A stretch of 64,000 bases of DNA, taken from Abyssisolibacter fermentans (lineage in GTDB: Bacteria > Bacillota > Clostridia > Tissierellales > MCWD3). The DNA lies in the NCBI RefSeq assembly GCF_001559865.1, contig NZ_LOHE01000112.1, positions 1-64,000 of the forward strand. Reading direction: 5' to 3'. The translations under genes were made by a program, and so were the position numbers. The notes under the pieces were generated by a model. It ran no database searches and was not told the DNA's origin. It saw only the letters and a program-made list of their open reading frames with translations. This document shows, one piece after another, positions 44,503 through 54,533 of the stretch; within the stretch, counting starts at the first letter, position 1, and the number at the start of each line of letters is the position of its first letter.

Positions 44503-45594
44503 ATGGAAAAAGTACTTAATCTGAATTTGCAATTATTTGCATCAGAAGAAAAAACAGAAAAACCCACACCTAAAAAATTAAGTGATGCTAGGAAAAAAGG
44601 TCAGGTTTTTAAGAGTCGAGAATTAAATTCTGTAGTTATTTTAGCAGTGTTATTTGTAACATTAAATATGTGTAGTAAGAGTATAGGAGATATATTGCAA
44701 AGATTTTCAAAATTAATCTTTGAAGATTATATATTAGAAAAAAATGCTTTAGCTGTTGACGATATAAGAAAGCTATTTCTTATGGTTATTATGGTAATTG
44801 GTAGAACTGTTGGACCATTATTAGCTGTAGCTTTTATCATGGGTTTAATTGTTAATTATTTGCAAGTTGGTTTTCTTTTTACTTTTGAACCTTTAAAACC
44901 TAAATTAAGTAGGATTAATCCACTAGAAGGTTTCAAAAGGATACTTTCCGTAAAAAGTATTGTTGAACTTATAAAAGCAAATGTGAAGATTTTTTTAGTA
45001 GGCTATGTCGTTTTTAAGTATGTAAAGGGTGAAATAGTCAATTTATATAAAATATGCGATATGAGTATCAATAATATAATTAATTATATAGGAAGTATTA
45101 CGTTTGGTTTAGCAATAAGAGCTGTAGGAGTTTTATTAATACTAGCTGTATTAGACTATATATATCAAAAATGGGATTATCACAAGAATTTAAAAATGAC
45201 CAAGCAAGAAATTAAAGAAGAAAACAAGCAAATGGAAGGAAATCCTCAAATTAAGTCTAAGATAAAGGAAAAACAGCGACAAATTGCAATGAGAAGAATG
45301 ATGCAAGATGTGCCAAAAGCAGATGTTATAATTACAAATCCAACTCATTTTGCTATTGCTATAAAATATGATAAAACAATGTATGATGCTCCATATGTAT
45401 TAGCTAAAGGTAAAGATTTAGTTGCACAAAAAATTAAAGAAGTAGCTGGAGATAATTCAATACCATTAGTAGAAAATAGACCATTAGCTAGAAGTTTATA
45501 TAAATCGGTTGAAATTGGACAAATTATACCGGAAGATCTATATCATGCAGTAGCAGAAGTATTAGCTTATGTATATAGTTTGAAACAACAATAG
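44503..45594 (+). CDS. flhB: Flagellar export switch protein FlhB
   Basis: Controls substrate specificity of export after self-cleavage. The 363-residue protein has EEKTEKPTPKKLSDARKKGQ at the start, four membrane helices, and the autocleavage motif NPTH at residues 279-282 (cut between N and P), then the C-terminal domain ending LYHAVAEVLAYVYSL. The uncleaved tail resembles the separate small gene at 16387. Confidence 0.97.
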   Translation: MEKVLNLNLQLFASEEKTEKPTPKKLSDARKKGQVFKSRELNSVVILAVLFVTLNMCSKSIGDILQRFSKLIFEDYILEKNALAVDDIRKLFLMVIMVIGRTVGPLLAVAFIMGLIVNYLQVGFLFTFEPLKPKLSRINPLEGFKRILSVKSIVELIKANVKIFLVGYVVFKYVKGEIVNLYKICDMSINNIINYIGSITFGLAIRAVGVLLILAVLDYIYQKWDYHKNLKMTKQEIKEENKQMEGNPQIKSKIKEKQRQIAMRRMMQDVPKADVIITNPTHFAIAIKYDKTMYDAPYVLAKGKDLVAQKIKEVAGDNSIPLVENRPLARSLYKSVEIGQIIPEDLYHAVAEVLAYVYSLKQQ

Positions 45595-45604
45595 GAGTGA
45601 TATT

Positions 45605-47635
45605 ATGAAGTTTGGAGATATATTTGTTGCTATTGCAATAATTGCTATAATAATTGCTATAATTATACCAATACCTAAATGGTCATTAGATATAATGTTA
45701 GCTTTTAATATTTCGTTATCATTATTAATCTTGCTTATAGCAATGTATACAGAAGAAGCTTTAAGTTTCTCAATTTTTCCATCAATACTTTTAATTACAA
45801 CATTACTTCGGCTATCACTAAATATTTCTACAACTAGATATATTCTATTAGAAGGTGATGCTGGTTCAGTAATAAAGGCTTTTGGTGATTTTGTAATACA
45901 GGGTAATCCAGTAGTCGGATTTATTATCTTTTTAATTATTGTTATAGTACAGTTTTTGGTTATAACAAAGGGATCAGAAAGGGTAGCAGAAGTAGCAGCT
46001 AGATTTACACTAGATGCTATGCCAGGAAAACAAATGGCAATTGATGCTGATCTAAACTCTGGTTTAATAAATGAACGTGAAGCTAGAGAAAGAAGAGTAA
46101 AAATCCAAAGAGAATCTGATTTTTATGGAGCAATGGATGGTGCTACTAAGTTTGTTAAAGGAGATGCTATTGCAGGTATCATTATAACTATATTAAATAT
46201 ATGTGCTGGGTTTGCAATAGGAAAGTTATCTGGCGGCTTAAGTTTGGGTGAGGCATTACAAAAATATACTCTTTTAACAGTAGGTGATGGTTTAGTAAGT
46301 CAGATACCAGCTTTATTAATATCTACAGCAACTGGTATAGTAGTTACTAGAGCCGCATCTGATTCAAACTTGGGACAAGATATAATAGGACAATTATTTG
46401 GTGCAGAACCAAAGGTAATGTTTATTATTGCTGGAGTACTAATATTTTTAGGTGTATTGGGGCTTCCAACACTTCCACTTTTCTTATTAGCAAGTGTTTT
46501 TATTTTTCTTGGATATAAGGGAATAAAGAAAAAAGATAAAGAAAAAGTTAATATAGAAGCTGAGGTTGAAGAAGAAGTAGTTGAAGAGATTAGAAAACCA
46601 GAAAATGTTATGGGACTATTAAAGGTAGAGGATATTGAATTGGAATTTGGTTATGCTATTATTCCATTAGCTGATGTAAACCAAGGTGGAGATTTATTAG
46701 ATAGAGTAGTTATGATAAGAAGGCAAATAGCTTTAGAATTAGGGCTTGTAGTACCTATAGTAAGGCTAAGAGATAATATACAGTTAAATCCAAATGAATA
46801 TGTAATCAAAATAAAAGGAGTAGAAGTTTCTAAAAATGAATTATATTTTGATCACTATTTAGCTATGGACCCAGGTACAGCTTCAGGAAACATTGAAGGA
46901 ATTGATACCGTAGAACCTGCATTTGGACTTAAAGCTAAATGGGTATCTGAAAATGAAAGAGAAAAGGCTGAAATTTTTGGATATACAGTTGTAGATCCTC
47001 CTTCAGTCATAGCAACACATTTAACAGAAATAATAAAAAGAAATGCTCATGAATTAATTGGTAGGCAAGATGTACAAATATTAATTGATAATGTAAAAGA
47101 AGAACATCCTGCTTTAATTGATGAGTTAGTACCAAAAATGTTGTCAATCGGTGAAATACAAAAGGTATTAGCAAATTTATTAAAAGAACAAATTTCTATA
47201 AGAGATATGGTAACCATATTAGAGACTCTTGCTGATTATGCACCAATTACAAGAGACCCAGATATGTTGACTGAATATGTTAGGCAAAAACTAGCTAGAT
47301 ATATAACAAATAAATATGTAGAAAATCAAGTATTAAAAGTAATAACTGTAAATAGTGAGCTTGAAGGTGTTATTATGCAGTCAATAACACAAAGCGAAGC
47401 AGGAACATATTTATCACTAGACCCTAATACTACGCAGGCTTTAATTAATAGTGTTGCAGCTAATATACAAAAACTAACTTCATTAGGACAGATGCCAATT
47501 ATTTTAACTGCACCTATAGTTAGATTATATCTAAAAAGGCTTACAGAGCAAATATCAAATGATTTTGTAGTATTATCTTATAATGAAATAAATTCAAATG
47601 TTGAGGTGCAATCTCTAGGGATGGTGAGTATTTAG
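45605..47635 (+). CDS. flhA: Flagellar export protein FlhA
   Basis: Ion-driven export gate with a large docking platform for FliH-FliI-FliJ and chaperones. The 676-residue protein has eight membrane helices in the first ~320 residues, the FHIPEP signature region (TTLLRLSLNISTTRYILLEG and then RFTLDAMPGKQMAIDADLNS), and a cytoplasmic C-domain. flhF begins right at its stop codon. Confidence 0.97.
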   Translation: MKFGDIFVAIAIIAIIIAIIIPIPKWSLDIMLAFNISLSLLILLIAMYTEEALSFSIFPSILLITTLLRLSLNISTTRYILLEGDAGSVIKAFGDFVIQGNPVVGFIIFLIIVIVQFLVITKGSERVAEVAARFTLDAMPGKQMAIDADLNSGLINEREARERRVKIQRESDFYGAMDGATKFVKGDAIAGIIITILNICAGFAIGKLSGGLSLGEALQKYTLLTVGDGLVSQIPALLISTATGIVVTRAASDSNLGQDIIGQLFGAEPKVMFIIAGVLIFLGVLGLPTLPLFLLASVFIFLGYKGIKKKDKEKVNIEAEVEEEVVEEIRKPENVMGLLKVEDIELEFGYAIIPLADVNQGGDLLDRVVMIRRQIALELGLVVPIVRLRDNIQLNPNEYVIKIKGVEVSKNELYFDHYLAMDPGTASGNIEGIDTVEPAFGLKAKWVSENEREKAEIFGYTVVDPPSVIATHLTEIIKRNAHELIGRQDVQILIDNVKEEHPALIDELVPKMLSIGEIQKVLANLLKEQISIRDMVTILETLADYAPITRDPDMLTEYVRQKLARYITNKYVENQVLKVITVNSELEGVIMQSITQSEAGTYLSLDPNTTQALINSVAANIQKLTSLGQMPIILTAPIVRLYLKRLTEQISNDFVVLSYNEINSNVEVQSLGMVSI

Positions 47636-48772
47636 ATGAAAATAAAAAGATATATAGGAAATACTACACAGGAAGCTATGCGTAAGGTAAAATCAGATTT
47701 AGGTTCTGATGCCGTAATATTACATAAAAGAAAAATCAAAAGAAGAGGATTTTTTAATTTATTCAAGAAATCCTTAATAGAAATAGTTGTTGCAATAGAT
47801 GAGAATGAAGATTTAGAAAAGAAAATTATTTCAAATAAGAATAATAAAACAAGATTTGAACAAGTATATAAACCTATTCAGGAAAACAAAAATGATAAGT
47901 ACCAAATGAATAGTGAAATTAGAGATTTAAGAAATTCTATAGATGATATGATGAAATATATAACCAAAGATGAAAGAAAAAGTTCTTTGCCAGAACCATT
48001 GCAAACATATCATAATTCTATGATTGAAAAAGGTGTAAATGAAAAAGTAGCATATAATATTCTTAGAGATGTTAATTCAAGAATTAATATACAAAGCAAA
48101 AATGAAGAAGCTATTAGGAAGGTCGTAGAATGTGAACTAAAAGAGTATTTAGGAAAGCCAAAACCAATAGAGTTAAATGACAATACTAAGACCATATTTT
48201 TTGTAGGTCCAACAGGAGTAGGCAAAACAACAACTATTGCAAAAATAGCTGCCCAATATGCATTCCAACACAAAAAAGATGTAGGAATAATCAGTGCTGA
48301 TACATATAGAATAGCAGCAGTTGAACAAATAAAAACTTATTGTGAAATAATGAAATTACCTCTTAAAATAATTTATCAACAAGAGGATATTTACGAATCA
48401 TTAGCAGCTTATAAGTATAAGGATGTGATATTCGTAGATACTGCTGGAAGAAGTCATAAGGACATCAAACAATTAAATGAAGTAATGAATATAATTGAGG
48501 AAGTTAATAACAAAGAAATATTTTTAGTTATAAGCTCTACAACTGACTTTTCTACAATTAGATCTATAATTACAACATATAAGAAGTTTGGTGATTATAA
48601 AATTATTTTTACTAAATTAGATGAATCTGAAAATCCTGGTGTAATATTGAACACCAAATATTGGACTAAAAATCCCTTGTCATATATTACAACTGGACAA
48701 AATGTACCTGAGGATATTCAGATTGCAGATGTAACTACTCTTATTAATACCATGATAGGAGGGCAACCATGA
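47636..48772 (+). CDS. flhF: SRP-type GTPase FlhF
   Basis: Third member of the SRP GTPase family, controlling flagellar number and position together with FlhG. The 378-residue protein has a basic N-terminal region, then the NG domain: G1 GPTGVGKTTTIAKIA near residue 190, DTAGRSHKD and TKLDESENPG. It starts immediately after the flhA stop and overlaps flhG by 4 nt. Confidence 0.95.
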   Translation: MKIKRYIGNTTQEAMRKVKSDLGSDAVILHKRKIKRRGFFNLFKKSLIEIVVAIDENEDLEKKIISNKNNKTRFEQVYKPIQENKNDKYQMNSEIRDLRNSIDDMMKYITKDERKSSLPEPLQTYHNSMIEKGVNEKVAYNILRDVNSRINIQSKNEEAIRKVVECELKEYLGKPKPIELNDNTKTIFFVGPTGVGKTTTIAKIAAQYAFQHKKDVGIISADTYRIAAVEQIKTYCEIMKLPLKIIYQQEDIYESLAAYKYKDVIFVDTAGRSHKDIKQLNEVMNIIEEVNNKEIFLVISSTTDFSTIRSIITTYKKFGDYKIIFTKLDESENPGVILNTKYWTKNPLSYITTGQNVPEDIQIADVTTLINTMIGGQP

Positions 48773-49674
48773 TAGATCAGGCAGATAAATTGAGGAAGTT
48801 AGTATCAAGTGTTAATAAGGATGATGATTTCAAAAAGAAGCAGAGGAATATCTACTCAAAATCTACAAGAGTAATTGCTGTTACGAGTGGTAAGGGTGGT
48901 GTAGGAAAAACAACTTTTTGTATTAACTTAGCATTATCTATGATTAATCTGGGTTATAAAGTTTTGATTATGGATGCTGATATTGGTTTTGCAAATGTTG
49001 ATGTAAATTTAGGCATAGTACCAAAACATACTATAGCAGATATTATTTATGGAAATAAAACTATAGATGAAATTTTGATCGATGGACCTAATCAATTAAA
49101 AATCGTGGCTGGTGGTTCAGGAATATTTGAACTAATGAATCTTGATATGGAGACATTAAACAAGTTAACTTATCAGGTATTATCTTTAGAGAACTATGTA
49201 GATTATATTATTATTGACACAGGAGCAGGGCTATCAGAAGTCAGTCTAAGATTTTTGAAATCAGCACAAGAAATTATAATGTTAACTACTCCAGAACCGC
49301 CAGCTATAACAGATTGTTATGCTTTAATTAAAACACTATCCAGACAAGATGTTAAAGAATTTAATATCGTTATCAATAGAGTTCAAGATAAAAGAGAAGG
49401 ATATATTGTTTATAAAAAATTAGAGACTGTTATTAAAAAGTTTTTAAAAGTAAAAGTAAATAATTATGGATATATAAATGACAGTAAATTTGTTTCTAAA
49501 TCAATAATGCAGCAAAAACCATTTATTATTAATTATCCCAAAACGAACATTTCAAAGAATATAAATAATATTGCTTTGAATGTTATAAACAATTCTTTTT
49601 ATCAAGAAGAAAAAAGTGGTTTTTCGGAGTTTATGTCTAGATTTAGAAATTTTATATCAAAAGGAGGATATTAA
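48769..49674 (+). CDS. flhG: MinD-like ATPase FlhG (YlxH)
   Basis: Activates FlhF GTPase and helps set flagellar number and pattern. The 301-residue protein has the deviant Walker A TSGKGGVGKTTFCINLA, DADIGFANVDVNLGI and DYIIIDTGAGLSE, as in MinD/ParA proteins. A short N-terminal stretch with QADKLRKLVS is the FlhF-activating peptide position. Confidence 0.94.
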   Translation: MIDQADKLRKLVSSVNKDDDFKKKQRNIYSKSTRVIAVTSGKGGVGKTTFCINLALSMINLGYKVLIMDADIGFANVDVNLGIVPKHTIADIIYGNKTIDEILIDGPNQLKIVAGGSGIFELMNLDMETLNKLTYQVLSLENYVDYIIIDTGAGLSEVSLRFLKSAQEIIMLTTPEPPAITDCYALIKTLSRQDVKEFNIVINRVQDKREGYIVYKKLETVIKKFLKVKVNNYGYINDSKFVSKSIMQQKPFIINYPKTNISKNINNIALNVINNSFYQEEKSGFSEFMSRFRNFISKGGY

Positions 49675-49677
49675 ATT

Positions 49678-50322
49678 TTGCCAAGAGATGAATTCAAAAT
49701 TGGTCAAAAGATTACAATACAGAAAGATTATAGAAATGACGAAGAGTTTAAAAGTCAAATTGTTGATATTTTCGATGATGATTTTTATAAGATACTTAGA
49801 CCAATTAGTAAAAGTAAATTAGTACCATTGTATGATGGGAGTTATTTAACAATAAAATACTACGTGCCTAATAAAGGAAGATATTCCTTTAAAGCAAAAA
49901 TAGTAAAACAACTAGATAATAAATATGAAATAATTGTTAAAAACATAGGTGAATTTCAAAAAATTCAAGAAAGAAATCATTTTAGACTACCAATAGAATT
50001 AGAGATAATAAAAAAATTCGAAAAACAAACTGAGGACATAGACATAAAAGAAAATTGTATAACTAAAGATATAAGTGGTACTGGCGCTAGAATACTATGT
50101 AATTATAAGCATAAAATAAATGATATTATAAAATGCAATTTTTCTTTAGATGATAGTATTGAACTAGATGCAAAAATTGTAAGAATAAATAGGATAGATT
50201 CTAGAACATATAAATATTCTCTTGGAATTGAATTTATAAAACTTGATAAAAGAGTAAAAGAAATTTTAGTTAAATATATCTTTAAACAACAAAGAGAAAT
50301 GAGAAAAAAAGGAATGATATAA
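49678..50322 (+). CDS. YcgR-like PilZ domain protein
   Basis: Protein of 214 residues with an N-terminal YcgR-type domain and a PilZ domain that keeps both c-di-GMP motifs: RNHFR (RxxxR) near residue 100 and DISGTG (DxSxxG) near 130. Such proteins slow or brake the motor when c-di-GMP rises (YcgR, YpfA/DgrA). It starts at TTG 49678 with AAAGGAGG about 10 nt upstream. It lies between flhG and cheB, as in several clostridia and bacilli. Confidence 0.88.
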   Translation: MPRDEFKIGQKITIQKDYRNDEEFKSQIVDIFDDDFYKILRPISKSKLVPLYDGSYLTIKYYVPNKGRYSFKAKIVKQLDNKYEIIVKNIGEFQKIQERNHFRLPIELEIIKKFEKQTEDIDIKENCITKDISGTGARILCNYKHKINDIIKCNFSLDDSIELDAKIVRINRIDSRTYKYSLGIEFIKLDKRVKEILVKYIFKQQREMRKKGMI

Positions 50323-50326
50323 TATA

Positions 50327-51391
50327 ATGAGTACAAGAATTCTTATAGTAGATGATTCAGCATTTATGCGTAGAGTTATAAAAGATATATTGATGCAAGA
50401 CAAGGATTTAGAAGTTATAGGCCATGCAAGAAATGGTAAAGATGCATTAGAAAAATTAGCTGATTTAAAACCTGACGTGATTACTTTAGATGTAGAGATG
50501 CCAATAATGGATGGTATTGAAACATTGAAACAAATAATTAATCTATATCCTAATATACCTGTAGTTATGTTAAGTGGCTTAACAAAATTAGGTGCCGATA
50601 TGACTATGAAAGCTTTGGAAATAGGTGCTGTGGATTTTATTGAAAAGCCAAAGAGTATATTTAATATGGATGCAGATGATAAAAAAGAAGAAATAATACA
50701 AAAGGTGAAGGTTGCTTCAAAAGTAAAGTTAAATGTTCAAAAAAAGATTGTGAAAATTTTAAATACCCCCAAAAAACATATAAAATTAGATGGTAATTAT
50801 AATCAAAACTCAACGGTTAGTAATCTAGTTTCAATAGGAACTTCTACAGGGGGACCAAGAGCATTACAATCAATAATACCTAATATACCACAAGATATAA
50901 ATGCAAGTATTGTTGTTGTTCAACATATGCCACGGGAATTCACAAAATCTTTAGCGGATAGATTAAATTCCATGTCACAAATAAACGTTAAAGAGGCTGA
51001 AGACGGCGAAATTTTGAAAAAAGGTTATTGCTATATCGCACCTGGAGATTATCATATGACAGTGATTGAAAAAAGTGGTGGCAAATTACATATAAAACTA
51101 AACCATGAAGAAAAAGTATCAGGTCATAGACCATCAGTTGATGTTATGATGGATTCAGTATCAAAGATTAGTGGTTATAAAAAATTAGGTATAATTTTAA
51201 CAGGTATGGGTGGAGATGGTGCAAAGGGAATAAAAAAAATTAGAGAAAACAAAGGATTTACTATTGCACAGGATGAAGAGAGTTGCGTAGTATTTGGAAT
51301 GCCAAAAGTTGCTATTAATAAAGGTGCAATAGATAAGGTGTTACCTTTGGATAAAATAGTCTATGAAATAATAACTAACGTGGAGGTGTAA
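50327..51391 (+). CDS. cheB: Chemotaxis methylesterase CheB
   Basis: Removes methyl groups from chemoreceptors during adaptation. The 354-residue protein has a receiver domain (phosphoacceptor D55 in VITLDVEMPIMDG) and a C-terminal esterase with the serine in SIGTSTGGPRALQ, the histidine in VVQHMPREF and the aspartate in LTGMGGDGAKG. The matching methyltransferase gene cheR is not in this window. Confidence 0.96.
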   Translation: MSTRILIVDDSAFMRRVIKDILMQDKDLEVIGHARNGKDALEKLADLKPDVITLDVEMPIMDGIETLKQIINLYPNIPVVMLSGLTKLGADMTMKALEIGAVDFIEKPKSIFNMDADDKKEEIIQKVKVASKVKLNVQKKIVKILNTPKKHIKLDGNYNQNSTVSNLVSIGTSTGGPRALQSIIPNIPQDINASIVVVQHMPREFTKSLADRLNSMSQINVKEAEDGEILKKGYCYIAPGDYHMTVIEKSGGKLHIKLNHEEKVSGHRPSVDVMMDSVSKISGYKKLGIILTGMGGDGAKGIKKIRENKGFTIAQDEESCVVFGMPKVAINKGAIDKVLPLDKIVYEIITNVEV

Positions 51392-51393
51392 AA

Positions 51394-53469
51394 ATGGAGA
51401 TGAATCAATATTTAGATATTTTCATTGAAGAGTCAAAAGAACATTTACAAAGTCTAAATACAAATTTACTAGACTTAGAAAAAGAAAATAGCAATATGGC
51501 TATAATAAATGAAATCTTTAGGACAGCTCATACATTAAAAGGAATGTCTGCAACAATGGGCTATTCTAAAATGGCAAATTTAACTCATGAGATGGAAAAT
51601 CTATTACAAGAAATACGTAATAATAATATAGCAATAAATTCAGATATTATGGATGTACTTTTTGAATGTCTTGATTCGCTAGAAGAATATGTTGGCGAAA
51701 TAGCCTCTACTGGTGATGAAGGAGAATTAAGTAGTAGTGAATTAGTAAATAAATTAAATGAAATAATAAATAATGATTATAAAGATAGTAAAGAAGAAGT
51801 AGCAACAGCTACGGTTTCAAAGAAAAATACAGATGATATAAGTATTGATTTAGATGAATATACACTGAGAGCATTACAAAAAGCTAACGACAAAGGATTA
51901 AAGTCTTTTGTACTAAAAGTTAGGTTAAATAAAGGTTGTATGCTCAAAGCAGCAAGAGCATTTATTATATTTAAAACTTTAGAAACACATTCAGAGATAC
52001 TTAAAGCAGAACCTTCAGTAGAAGATATAGAAGATGAAAAATTTGAAGATTCATTTACTTTAACTATAGTTAGTAAATATGACGAAGAGAAAATTAAAAA
52101 AGAAATTTTATTAATTTCAGAAGTTGAAGAAGTTAATATTCATACTATAAATATTGAGAGCGATTTAGAAGATATAAACTCAAACATAAAGAAAGAAAAA
52201 TTAGAGCAACAAGGAAACACAGAAAATTCTATAAAAGAAAACGAAGATAAGAATAAAAAGAACAAGGTACAAATACAAGAGCAGCTAAAGAAAAATGTCT
52301 CTAAGAATAAAAAAACCACTAATATCGTTGGTAAAACAGTAAGAGTTGATATTGATAGATTGGACAACCTTATGAATCTGGTAAGTGAACTTATAATTAT
52401 AAAAACAAGAATGGAAGATATAGGTGATTCTAATAATAATCAAAATATGAACGAAGCCATAGAATATCTTGAAAGAATAACAACTAATCTGCATGATGCT
52501 GTTATGAAAGTTAGAATGGTACCTATTGAGAGAGTATTTAACAGATTCCCAAGAATGGTAAGAGATTTATCAAAAGATTTAAATAAAACTATTAAATTAA
52601 TAATGTCGGGTGAAGAAACAGAAGTAGATAGAACTGTTATTGATGAAATCGGAGATCCATTAATTCACCTTATAAGGAATGCAATAGATCACGGCATAGA
52701 AAAGCCAAATATTAGAACAAAAAATGGTAAACCAGATTTTGGAACAATTAATTTAAGATCTTATCCAGATGGAAATAATGTTGTAATAGAAGTGCAGGAT
52801 GATGGTGATGGAATTGACAATGAAAAAGTTAAGCAAAAAGCTATTAGTAGAGGAATCTTAAATGAAACAACTGCAGCAACATTATCAGATGATGAAATAT
52901 GTGAATATATTTTCAAACCAGGTTTTAGCACTTCTGAAACTGTAACAGATGTTTCAGGACGTGGAGTAGGTTTAGATGTAGTTAAATCGAAGATTGAATC
53001 TATTGGTGGTATTGTTGAAATTGATAGCACAAGAGGAGAAGGTAGCAAATTTACAATTAGAATACCATTAAGTTTAGCAATAATACAAGCATTAATGATT
53101 AAACTTAAGGATGAGATTTATGCAATACCATTAAGCTCTATAAAAGAAATAAGCCCAATATCAAGTAGTAATATACAAAAAATACACGATCAAGAAGTTA
53201 TCTTATTTAGAGGTAAAACACTTCCATTGATAAGGCTTAGAAATATCTTAGGATTAGAAGAGAAAAATGACTCAGAAGAATTAATAACTGTTATAGTTAA
53301 AAAAGGTGACAAAGAAGCGGGACTTATTGTAGATGATTTAATTGGCCAACAAGAAATTGTTATCAAATCATTAGGTAAATATTTATCTGGAATAAAATAT
53401 ATGACTGGAGCTACAATTTTAGGCAATGGTAATATTTCATTGATTCTAGATATAAATTCTATTTTCTAA
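51394..53469 (+). CDS. cheA: Chemotaxis histidine kinase CheA
   Basis: Central kinase of chemotaxis. The 691-residue protein has P1 with the phosphorylated H46 in RTAHTLKGMSA, a P2-like linker region, dimerisation P3, the HATPase P4 (NAIDHGIEKP, DDGDGID and GRGVGLDVVKSKIESIGG) and the CheW-like P5 at the end. The 2-nt gap to cheB and 12 nt to cheW support co-translation. Confidence 0.97.
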   Translation: MEMNQYLDIFIEESKEHLQSLNTNLLDLEKENSNMAIINEIFRTAHTLKGMSATMGYSKMANLTHEMENLLQEIRNNNIAINSDIMDVLFECLDSLEEYVGEIASTGDEGELSSSELVNKLNEIINNDYKDSKEEVATATVSKKNTDDISIDLDEYTLRALQKANDKGLKSFVLKVRLNKGCMLKAARAFIIFKTLETHSEILKAEPSVEDIEDEKFEDSFTLTIVSKYDEEKIKKEILLISEVEEVNIHTINIESDLEDINSNIKKEKLEQQGNTENSIKENEDKNKKNKVQIQEQLKKNVSKNKKTTNIVGKTVRVDIDRLDNLMNLVSELIIIKTRMEDIGDSNNNQNMNEAIEYLERITTNLHDAVMKVRMVPIERVFNRFPRMVRDLSKDLNKTIKLIMSGEETEVDRTVIDEIGDPLIHLIRNAIDHGIEKPNIRTKNGKPDFGTINLRSYPDGNNVVIEVQDDGDGIDNEKVKQKAISRGILNETTAATLSDDEICEYIFKPGFSTSETVTDVSGRGVGLDVVKSKIESIGGIVEIDSTRGEGSKFTIRIPLSLAIIQALMIKLKDEIYAIPLSSIKEISPISSSNIQKIHDQEVILFRGKTLPLIRLRNILGLEEKNDSEELITVIVKKGDKEAGLIVDDLIGQQEIVIKSLGKYLSGIKYMTGATILGNGNISLILDINSIF

Positions 53470-53481
53470 GGGGTGATGTTA

Positions 53482-53904
53482 GTGAGTAATCAATATGTAG
53501 TGTTTAAAATAGGAGAACAAAACTATGCAATTGATATTTTTAAAGTTAAAATTATTGAAAGAATATCAGATTTTACTAGAGTTCCAAATGCACCCAATTA
53601 CATCAAAGGAATAATAAATCTAAGAGGAGATGTTGTTCCTGTAATGGATTTAAGAGTTAGATTTGGTATGGAATCTAAAATAGATAAAGAAAATTCAAGA
53701 ATAATCATTATTAAATATGAAGAATTAGTAGTAGGATTAATAGTAGATTCATCGTCAGAAGTAATAAACCTAGATCTGAATGAAATTGATAATCCACCAA
53801 ATGTTGGAGATTTCAAGCAATATGATTACATAAATGGAATAGGCAAGAAAGATGAAAGAATGATAATGATATTAGATGTAAAAAAAGTGCTAGAATTACA
53901 ATAA
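53482..53904 (+). CDS. cheW: Chemotaxis coupling protein CheW
   Basis: Scaffold between receptors and CheA. The 140-residue protein has QYVVFKIGEQNYAIDIFKVK and YIKGIINLRGDVVPVMDLR, standard for CheW. GTG 53482 is chosen with AAGGGGTGA just upstream; the ATG at 53476 lies inside that site. Confidence 0.95.
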   Translation: MSNQYVVFKIGEQNYAIDIFKVKIIERISDFTRVPNAPNYIKGIINLRGDVVPVMDLRVRFGMESKIDKENSRIIIIKYEELVVGLIVDSSSEVINLDLNEIDNPPNVGDFKQYDYINGIGKKDERMIMILDVKKVLELQ

Positions 53905-53917
53905 AGAGAGGTAAGGT

Positions 53918-54532
53918 ATGAATCTAGATATAACTAATTTAAATTCTATGCTAATAGATGTTTTTAAAGAAATAGGGAATATTGGATCTGGCAATGCTGC
54001 AACAGCTTTAGCATCAATGATTAATAAGAAAATAGATATGAAAGTTCCAACTGTAAATATTTTAGAATTTAAAAATGTTGATGAAATATTAGGTGGAGCA
54101 GAAAGATTAGTAGTTGGTGTTTATTTTGAAATGAGTGGAGATATAGTTGGTAATCTTTTATTAGTATTTGGGCTTGATTCAGCAAAAAACCTTGTAGATA
54201 TGTTATTTAACAGAGAATCACAATATAGAGAACTGGATAGTATGGATCTTTCAGCGTTAAGTGAAGTTGGTAATATATTAGCAGCTTCTTATGTTAATTC
54301 ATTAAATATGATGACCAATTTCGAAATAAAGATTTCAGTACCGTCAATCAGCATAGATATGGCAGCAGCTATTTTAAGTGTACCAGCTGTACAATTTAGC
54401 CAAATAGGTGACAATGTACTTTTTATAGAAACAGAATTCTTCGAAGACAACAGAAGCGTTTCGGGTGATTTATTTTTGATTCCTGAAATTGAATCATATA
54501 AAAAAGTATTAAAGAAATTAGGAGTAAGTTAG
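53918..54532 (+). CDS. cheC: CheY-P phosphatase CheC
   Basis: Dephosphorylates CheY-P and partners with CheD in adaptation. The 204-residue protein has two active-site motifs: DVFKEIGN near the N-terminus and SALSEVGN in the middle, each with the Glu and Asn intact. cheD starts 1 nt after its stop, the usual pairing. Confidence 0.95.
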   Translation: MNLDITNLNSMLIDVFKEIGNIGSGNAATALASMINKKIDMKVPTVNILEFKNVDEILGGAERLVVGVYFEMSGDIVGNLLLVFGLDSAKNLVDMLFNRESQYRELDSMDLSALSEVGNILAASYVNSLNMMTNFEIKISVPSISIDMAAAILSVPAVQFSQIGDNVLFIETEFFEDNRSVSGDLFLIPEIESYKKVLKKLGVS

Positions 54533-54533
54533 T

